A stretch of 64,000 bases of DNA from Paenibacillus baekrokdamisoli. Lineage in GTDB: Bacteria > Bacillota > Bacilli > Paenibacillales > Paenibacillaceae. Made by a program: the position numbers and the translations under genes. The notes beneath the pieces are model-generated. The model made no database searches and had not been told where the DNA came from. It worked only from the letters and a program-made list of their open reading frames with translations. The stretch spans positions 496,001-560,000 of the forward strand of contig NZ_AP019308.1 in the NCBI RefSeq assembly GCF_003945345.1, given 5' to 3'. Positions 58,793 to 64,000 of the stretch are shown here, piece after piece (the stretch's first letter is position 1; the number at the start of each line of letters is the position of its first letter).

Positions 58793-60616
58793 ATGATTCG
58801 GATGAAACGTCGACTGAACTTAATCACGCTTATACTGCTGCTCATGTGCATTATTATCATTCCAGTTCTGATCCAAGGTTATGTGCTAGGAAAAGGTGCG
58901 GTTCAGCAAGTGGAGTCGCTGTATGATAAATCGGTTTCCAGCAATATGGAGTCGCTTTCTATTAGCTTGGACTTTTATGTGAATCATATTGAAGATTATA
59001 TTCGTACGCTATCGCAGGATCTGGAACTGCAGAGGCTGCTAGATCGTAAAGAGAGTTCATCTGCCTCGGGCATTCAAGCAGTCAGGGACCGTTTGAATGT
59101 ATTCACTGCGTCCTATCGATTGAGAGTTCCTTTAAACGTACAAATCATTAATGATCAAGAGGAAGTATTCAGCAGTAATCTCATGCACGATACAGAAGTG
59201 GTAAGATTAAAGGAAATCGTGCATCAGTTTAAATGGATGAATGACAGAATACCATATGACAACAGCATCATGTATCGCAATGTTGGTGCCGATTTTCACG
59301 ATCTTACCACTGGGCGTAACGCCTTATATTTTACGAAAAATATCGTTCAGGGGAATATGGCTCTTGGTCTCTTGAACGTCCAGGTGAGCGATACCCTATT
59401 TCAACGGCTGCTTCGCAAAATTCAATTGAATAGTTCTACACTTGCTTTTATTAGCCAAGATAATGGCGATCTGCTCATTTCTAGCGAAGACAAGAATTCC
59501 GATCTGCAGGAACTGACCAGCAATGCAATTGCCCATGCAAAGATCAACGGAGGAGAATATTCAAGCTTTCGTATCCAGTGGAATAAGAAAAGCTACTTCT
59601 GCTCCATTCAAAGTATGCCTTTTTTAAAATGGTACTTAATTGCCTTAACGCCTGAAGACTCACTGGCTAGTCCGACCAAACAGTTATGGAATCATACACT
59701 TACCGTAACCATTTCCTCCATTCTCCTTATTTCGCTTATCCTTTACATTTTCACGAGAAAAGCGATGCTTCCTATATTGAATTTATCCAAAACGGTTCGG
59801 AAAATCCGCTTTAACGATACCGGAGAAAGTCAAAATGTGATTTGGCAATTTGATTACAAGGGCCTGGAAGAAATTGAAATTTTATGTTCAGGCATTAATC
59901 AGATGGTAAGTCGAATAAATGAACAGATTGAGCAAATCAAATCAGATGAGCGGGAAAAATCGAATCTGGAATTGAATCTGCTGCTGTCACAAATCAAACC
60001 CCACTTTTTGCATAATTCAATCAACTCCATTCGCTGGATGGCAGAAATGAAGGGGGAGAAGACGATCGCCCAAACCCTTGTCAATTTGAGCAGCATGCTC
60101 AATTATACGCTTAGCAAATCGCTCACCATCTGGAGTACCATTGGTGAAGAGCTGGATTATGTAAAAAGCTATATCGCGTTTCAGGAGAAACGGATGTTCA
60201 TGAAAATTGAAACGCAGTGGGATGTTCCACAGGAGGTCCTACATGCGAGTATACTTAAACTAACACTTCAGCCCATTGTAGAGAATGCCATCTTGCATGG
60301 GTTCACGAATATCGATGGGATTACACCAAAATTAACGATATTATGTGCTGTGGAAGAGGACCAGATACAGGTGGTAGTTATGGACAACGGAGTCGGCATG
60401 GAGGAATCCATAGCTGCAGGAATCCTGCTAAACGATATAAATGAGATTGAGGATGAAGAGAGAACCTCAGGTATTGGCATGAAAAATGTGCACCGCCGCA
60501 TGCAGCTGGAATATGGCATTCGGTATGGTATTGATATTCGAAGTGAAAAGGGTAAGGGAACGACCGTAACGCTAACCTTCCCGTACAGGAATCATATTGG
60601 AGGAATATCCGAATGA
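58793..60616 (+). CDS. Sensor histidine kinase, YesM family
   Basis: About 607 residues. One transmembrane helix near residues 8-27, a long extracellular sensor region (to about residue 300), a second helix (LTVTISSILLISLILYIFT), a HAMP linker, then the His_kinase domain with QIKPHFLHNSINSIRWMAE (phospho-His) and an HATPase region (VENAILHGF, MDNGVGM, SGIGMKNVHRRM). GGGGG at 58781 favours ATG 58793 over the in-frame GTG 58760. It overlaps the response regulator gene by 4 bp, and together they should sense a sugar and control the ABC genes downstream. Confidence 0.92.
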   Translation: MIRMKRRLNLITLILLLMCIIIIPVLIQGYVLGKGAVQQVESLYDKSVSSNMESLSISLDFYVNHIEDYIRTLSQDLELQRLLDRKESSSASGIQAVRDRLNVFTASYRLRVPLNVQIINDQEEVFSSNLMHDTEVVRLKEIVHQFKWMNDRIPYDNSIMYRNVGADFHDLTTGRNALYFTKNIVQGNMALGLLNVQVSDTLFQRLLRKIQLNSSTLAFISQDNGDLLISSEDKNSDLQELTSNAIAHAKINGGEYSSFRIQWNKKSYFCSIQSMPFLKWYLIALTPEDSLASPTKQLWNHTLTVTISSILLISLILYIFTRKAMLPILNLSKTVRKIRFNDTGESQNVIWQFDYKGLEEIEILCSGINQMVSRINEQIEQIKSDEREKSNLELNLLLSQIKPHFLHNSINSIRWMAEMKGEKTIAQTLVNLSSMLNYTLSKSLTIWSTIGEELDYVKSYIAFQEKRMFMKIETQWDVPQEVLHASILKLTLQPIVENAILHGFTNIDGITPKLTILCAVEEDQIQVVVMDNGVGMEESIAAGILLNDINEIEDEERTSGIGMKNVHRRMQLEYGIRYGIDIRSEKGKGTTVTLTFPYRNHIGGISE

Positions 60617-62187
60617 AAGTAATGATTGTTGAAGATGATATGTTGGTTAGAATGGGAATCAAATCTTTGATTCCTTGGTCTGAGATGGGGCTTGAGGTCG
60701 TCTGTGAAGCAAGAGATGGAGCTGAAGCTGTTGAACTATACGAGACCTATTTGCCTGACATTGCACTTGTAGATATTCAGCTTCCAAGAATGAATGGACT
60801 GGATTTTATTGAGAAAGTGAAACCGCTCAATCCTCACGGTGAGTTTATTATTCTTACCTGCAATCAAGATTTCGAAACGGTTCGAAAATCGCTGCGTCTG
60901 GGCGTTCATGATTTCATTGTCAAATCAACGATGGAAATTGAAGAGCTTCAGCTCATTTTGAAGCAGTTAACGAGCAAGATGAAAGCCAAAGACTTAGAGC
61001 ACGTCGATCAAGAGGAATCGACATCGGAGGCGGGTCCCAGAAATATTCGTAAAGCAGGTCTATTGAGAGATTGGCTGCACGGATTGTATAACGGTTCGGA
61101 GACAGAAGAGTTTGCCGAGAAATTGGGGGAATTTAAACATTTCCTGCAGGAGGGAGAGTTTCAGTCATGGGTCGTTGCATTGGATATTTCTCAGCATGAT
61201 TCGATTCTAACCTCTCAGGAATTGGTTAAAATCGGACATTCAATCGATAATATGGCAGCTGAACTTTACCGGGGCAAGCTAATCGGGTTTGTAGAAAACA
61301 TCAAAGATAATCGTTGGCATGTACTTCTGCACAGCGAGAATAGCTTGGAGATCGACCCCATTCTGTTAATCGATTCTGTTTCGCAGTATCTTGGTTATTC
61401 CCTGTCCATTGCAGTGAGTAATAGGTTTACAGATTGGCGGGAGTGGATCGATTATGACCGCCAAGCCAATGAGCTGTTAAGCCTCAAGTATTTTCGTGAA
61501 AATGATCATTTGTTTCAGGGTGAGCTGCTGGAATCCACGCTTTCGGATGCCGTGTTTATTTGGAAAAAGGCTGTATTGAACAAGCTATCCAGCTTTCAAT
61601 TCGAGCAGGCGGAAGCTCTGCTTGCTGAGCTGAAGCAGATCATTGGTCCGCCATATCCCAAACCGGCGCTGGTACACAATGTATTGGAGGACGTTTTATT
61701 CCAGTTGAAGCAGATTAGTGAAATGTCAGGATGGCATTCACTGGAGGCACATTTCCAAAGAACGGAGCTATTGGACTGTGTTTCATTAACACAAGCTGTT
61801 CATTTGCTGACCAACGGGATTCACATTTTACAGGATACGACCTTCAAGGAGAAGAACGGTCATGAAAGAAAGAAGTTTGTCGATGCCACCGAATTGTTTA
61901 TTCAAGAGCACCGGTTTGAGGAGATCAGTTTAAATGGCATAGCCGCGCATCTTCATGTCAGTCCGGTTTATCTAAGCCGGATTTATAAAGAAGAGAAGGG
62001 GATGTCCTTCAGCACCGCTGTATTGACAGCCAAAGTAGAGCAAGCTGAAGCGATGATCCGCAGTGGAATGACCTTAACGGAGATTTCCGATAAGCTGGGA
62101 TACTTAAATCTCAGCTCATTTACCCGTATGTTCAAGAAAATTAAGGGTGTCGCTCCGTCGCATTACACGGAAACCGAAACCGATTAA
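60613..62187 (+). CDS. Response regulator, YesN/AraC family
   Basis: 524 residues. The receiver domain carries the acidic pair D8-D9 and the phospho-acceptor Asp54 (ALVDIQLPRMNG), and FIVKST has the conserved lysine. A long middle region follows, and the C-terminus is an AraC double helix-turn-helix (ISLNGIAAHLHVSPVYLSRIYKEEKGMSFSTAV, then LTEISDKLGYLNLSSFTRMFKKIKGVAPSHY). It overlaps the kinase gene by 4 bp. The likely targets are the direct repeats at 62183-62251 before the solute-binding protein gene. Confidence 0.93.
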   Translation: MKVMIVEDDMLVRMGIKSLIPWSEMGLEVVCEARDGAEAVELYETYLPDIALVDIQLPRMNGLDFIEKVKPLNPHGEFIILTCNQDFETVRKSLRLGVHDFIVKSTMEIEELQLILKQLTSKMKAKDLEHVDQEESTSEAGPRNIRKAGLLRDWLHGLYNGSETEEFAEKLGEFKHFLQEGEFQSWVVALDISQHDSILTSQELVKIGHSIDNMAAELYRGKLIGFVENIKDNRWHVLLHSENSLEIDPILLIDSVSQYLGYSLSIAVSNRFTDWREWIDYDRQANELLSLKYFRENDHLFQGELLESTLSDAVFIWKKAVLNKLSSFQFEQAEALLAELKQIIGPPYPKPALVHNVLEDVLFQLKQISEMSGWHSLEAHFQRTELLDCVSLTQAVHLLTNGIHILQDTTFKEKNGHERKKFVDATELFIQEHRFEEISLNGIAAHLHVSPVYLSRIYKEEKGMSFSTAVLTAKVEQAEAMIRSGMTLTEISDKLGYLNLSSFTRMFKKIKGVAPSHYTETETD

Positions 62188-62251
62188 AAAATGATAAACC
62201 TACATTAAAAAATGATAAACCTTTTCCGCTTTGGGTATAAAATGATAAATC
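62183..62251 (+). promoter_or_regulatory. Phased direct repeats upstream of the solute-binding protein gene
   Basis: ATTAAAAAATGATAAACCT occurs exactly twice (62183-62201 and 62204-62222), 21 bp apart, two helical turns. A third, shortened copy (TATAAAATGATAAATC) is at 62236-62251. The first copy includes the stop codon of the response regulator gene. Such spacing suits binding of a dimeric AraC-type regulator. Confidence 0.7.
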
Positions 62252-62341
62252 AAATGGTTGGCTTTGGACATTCATCTATGAATGGAAAGTTCCTATACTA
62301 AAGGTGCTAGACAACAAAGAATGAAAGAGGGGAAGCTTTCC

Positions 62342-63682
62342 ATGAAATTAAAAAAAGGCACCGCATTAATTACAGCAGTAATGTTGATGACAGCACTTAC
62401 CCTTAGTGCCTGTTCATCAGGCTCAAATGAAAGCGCTACACCAAATGATTCCTCTACCTCCGGTAGTGGGGACAAAGTCAATATTGTTTTTTGGAATTCA
62501 GGGTATGCAACTATTGACGAAAATAACAAATCCAAGAAAAAAGAAGACTTCTACATTTCTCAAGCAGTGGCTAGATATGAGAAGGCACATCCGAATGTAA
62601 CGATTGATGTGCAGGACATCCCTTCGGGAGATCAGCTGTTCGCTAAATTCCAAACAGCTAGTATTGCCAATAATGGTCCGGATATGACTGTTCTCTGGTC
62701 GGGTACGTACATGCTTCGCTTCAAGCAGTTCTTGGAGCCGATGGATAGTTACTTTACAAGTGAAGAAAGATCCAGAATCGTTGGCTGGAACGCAGTTACG
62801 GAAGACTTCAAGACAGACGGCAAAGCCTATGGTGTTCCATTCCAGACGGACGGCACGTTTGTTCTAGCGTATAACAAGAAGATCTTTGCTGATGCAGGGG
62901 TTGATCCTATTGCACAGCGTCCGAAGAATTTCCAGGAATTCGTAGCCATGTTGGATAAAATCAAATCAAAAGAGGTTACACCTCTTGGATTGTTCAAGGA
63001 CAGTTTCCTTCATGTACCGGACTACTGGATTGCACAGACGGTGGATACTTCCGGTCTGGACAAATTGGTTAAAGGCAAAATGGACTTCTCCGATCCAAAG
63101 CTTGTGAATGTCATGAAGGGCTGGCGTGAGCTGTTTGCCAAAGACTTGGTCATTGCCGATGATTCAATCCGACAATTGTTTATTCAAGGACAATTAGGTA
63201 TGGCTGTAGGCGCCAATTCAGATATCTTGACCTATAGCAAAGAGATGGGCGACAACTTGGGTATCATGAAACTTCCTGATTTCAGCGAGGATGTCAAAAT
63301 CCACGATGGCGGTCCAGGCGGAGTCGGCGCTGCATTTGTCGTGACGAATTACTCCGAGCACAAAAAAGAAACAGCAGATTTCATCAAGTTCCTCATGAGC
63401 AAGGACGAGCAAATTAACAAAATCAAGTCAGGTGAAGCTCGTATTACTGTAGTCAATGATGTCGATGTGAATCAATATGATTCGAATCCATTGGTGAAAC
63501 AGATGCAGGATATGGCTAATGAGCCGAGCACGATTTTCTGGCCTGATAATGTGTACCCTGCAGAGCTGACAAGTGAAATGATGTCGCTGCAATCCCTTGT
63601 TTCCAACGGGAAAATGTCGGCGGAAGATTTCATGAAAAAGATTGATAAAAAACGTAATGAGGTGCTGAAAAGCGCGCAATAG
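62342..63682 (+). CDS. Extracellular solute-binding lipoprotein, ABC sugar uptake
   Basis: 446 residues. A lipoprotein signal (MKLKKGTALITAVMLMTALTLSACSSGSN, lipobox LSAC at about 25-28) is followed by the family 1 sugar-binding fold: NIVFWNSGYATIDENN, YEKAHPNVTIDVQDIPSGDQLFAKFQTA, GVPFQTDGTFVLAYNKKIFADAG and GGPGGVGAAFVVTNYSEHKKETADFIKFLMSKDEQ. GAGGGGA at 62328-62334 selects ATG 62342; the frame is open to 62282. It is the first ABC gene after the two-component system and before a permease. The sugar is unknown. Confidence 0.93.
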   Translation: MKLKKGTALITAVMLMTALTLSACSSGSNESATPNDSSTSGSGDKVNIVFWNSGYATIDENNKSKKKEDFYISQAVARYEKAHPNVTIDVQDIPSGDQLFAKFQTASIANNGPDMTVLWSGTYMLRFKQFLEPMDSYFTSEERSRIVGWNAVTEDFKTDGKAYGVPFQTDGTFVLAYNKKIFADAGVDPIAQRPKNFQEFVAMLDKIKSKEVTPLGLFKDSFLHVPDYWIAQTVDTSGLDKLVKGKMDFSDPKLVNVMKGWRELFAKDLVIADDSIRQLFIQGQLGMAVGANSDILTYSKEMGDNLGIMKLPDFSEDVKIHDGGPGGVGAAFVVTNYSEHKKETADFIKFLMSKDEQINKIKSGEARITVVNDVDVNQYDSNPLVKQMQDMANEPSTIFWPDNVYPAELTSEMMSLQSLVSNGKMSAEDFMKKIDKKRNEVLKSAQ

Positions 63683-63705
63683 CCAGTAAAGTGTTAAATT
63701 GATGA

Positions 63706-63721
63706 GCCCCCTTAGGGGGGC
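63706..63721 (+). terminator. Short GC hairpin between binding-protein and permease genes
   Basis: GCCCCC and GGGGGGC form a stem with a tiny loop and few T residues after it. It probably protects or attenuates the transcript so that the binding protein is made in excess, as is common in such operons. Confidence 0.5.
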
Positions 63722-63753
63722 CACTTTTATGAATAGCAAGGAGGAGTATGGGA

Positions 63754-64000
63754 ATGAGTCTCAAGCAAGAGCGCTGGGTTGGTTTATTGTCCTTGCTGCC
63801 GGCTTTTCTGTTATTAGCCATATTTGTGGGTTATCCCATGCTTAATACGTTCTTTCATAGCTTTACTTCATGGGACGGGGTAACATCCAAATTTATCGGA
63901 TTAAGCAACTTTAAGAATATCATCACGAATGGCGATTTGCCGCTCATGCTGCGAAACAATCTGATCTTCCTGTTATCTGTTCCAGGCATATTGTTGATCT
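63754..64000 (+). CDS. ABC sugar transporter permease (3' end outside window)
   Basis: About 82 residues are visible. The frame starts MSLKQERWVGLLSLLPAF and contains LLLAIFVGYPMLNTFFHSFT, SWDGVTSKFIGLSNFKNII, the N-terminal pattern of MalF/UgpA-type permeases, which is cut by the window edge. GGAGGAG at 63740-63746 favours ATG 63754 over ATG 63748. It should form the transmembrane channel with a second permease beyond the window. Confidence 0.88.
   Translation, partial: MSLKQERWVGLLSLLPAFLLLAIFVGYPMLNTFFHSFTSWDGVTSKFIGLSNFKNIITNGDLPLMLRNNLIFLLSVPGILLI

Noticed and set aside
62183..62251. CRISPR-like repeats
   Set aside because: Two exact short AT-rich copies in a promoter region with a 2-bp gap fit operator sites, not an array.
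1..64000. tRNA or rRNA genes
   Set aside because: No cloverleaf-like conserved tRNA blocks or rRNA signatures were noticed on either strand; a computed scan would be decisive.

Overview
The window looks like chromosomal DNA of an endospore-forming, low-to-mid GC Firmicute, most likely Paenibacillus or a close Paenibacillaceae relative. This rests on gene content, not a database search. It carries two spore-germination receptor operons (GerA/GerB/GerC type), an SspH small acid-soluble spore protein, a YesM/YesN-type two-component system beside an ABC sugar uptake locus, a T-box arginyl-tRNA synthetase, a ZTP riboswitch, the Gram-positive hemE-hemH-hemY order, ytxG/ytxH-like stress genes and intergenic repeats built on AGCGGAAC/GTCCGCT.

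Layout. 1-9.6 kb: cut-off PhyH dioxygenase, AraC regulator, short FAD oxidoreductase, membrane metallophosphoesterase, membrane alpha/beta hydrolase, T-box plus argS, MarR, nitroreductase. 9.7-16.3 kb: L-fucose cluster (LacI regulator divergent from fucI, fucA, a RhaB-like kinase and fucU) with a LacI-type operator and a cre site in the promoter, lying between two related intergenic repeats. One repeat holds a 120-bp palindrome that the other lacks. 16.5-20.2 kb: first germination operon (B-A-C). 20.3-25.6 kb: GH36 alpha-galactosidase remnant, holin, a possibly SOS-controlled orphan, a CuA-type cupredoxin, small genes, a SufR-like regulator, and ytxG/ytxH-like genes separated by three tandem hairpin repeats. 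25.7-31.6 kb: MarR/MFS pair, AraC regulator divergent from a GH4 alpha-galactosidase, glutamate racemase. 31.7-36.6 kb: YtrA-like GntR/ABC operon, LysM-M14 peptidase, small proteins, FMN reductase. 36.7-45.7 kb: LTA synthase, RNA and O-methyltransferases, MFS, haem genes. 45.7-47.4 kb: ZTP riboswitch controlling a FolD fused to a GNAT acetyltransferase, whose 3' end overlaps antisense sspH. 47.5-52.8 kb: second germination operon on the minus strand (A-B-B'-C-small protein). 53-58.6 kb: MFS with a divergent SufR-like regulator, then an AT-rich accessory stretch of orphans, GNAT, Mesh1-like HD hydrolase and lipoproteins. 58.8-64 kb: YesM/YesN sensor and regulator, solute-binding lipoprotein and a cut-off permease.

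How the parts work together. The fucose genes make a complete isomerase/kinase/aldolase/mutarotase route but have no transporter in view. The two germination operons encode separate nutrient receptors. The hem genes give the last steps of the coproporphyrin route except the decarboxylase. The most unusual items are the riboswitch-controlled FolD-GNAT fusion overlapping sspH, the free-standing CuA protein, the hairpin repeat array, the palindrome present at one of two related loci, the doubled permease gene in the second germination operon, and the helically phased repeats before the sugar-binding protein gene.
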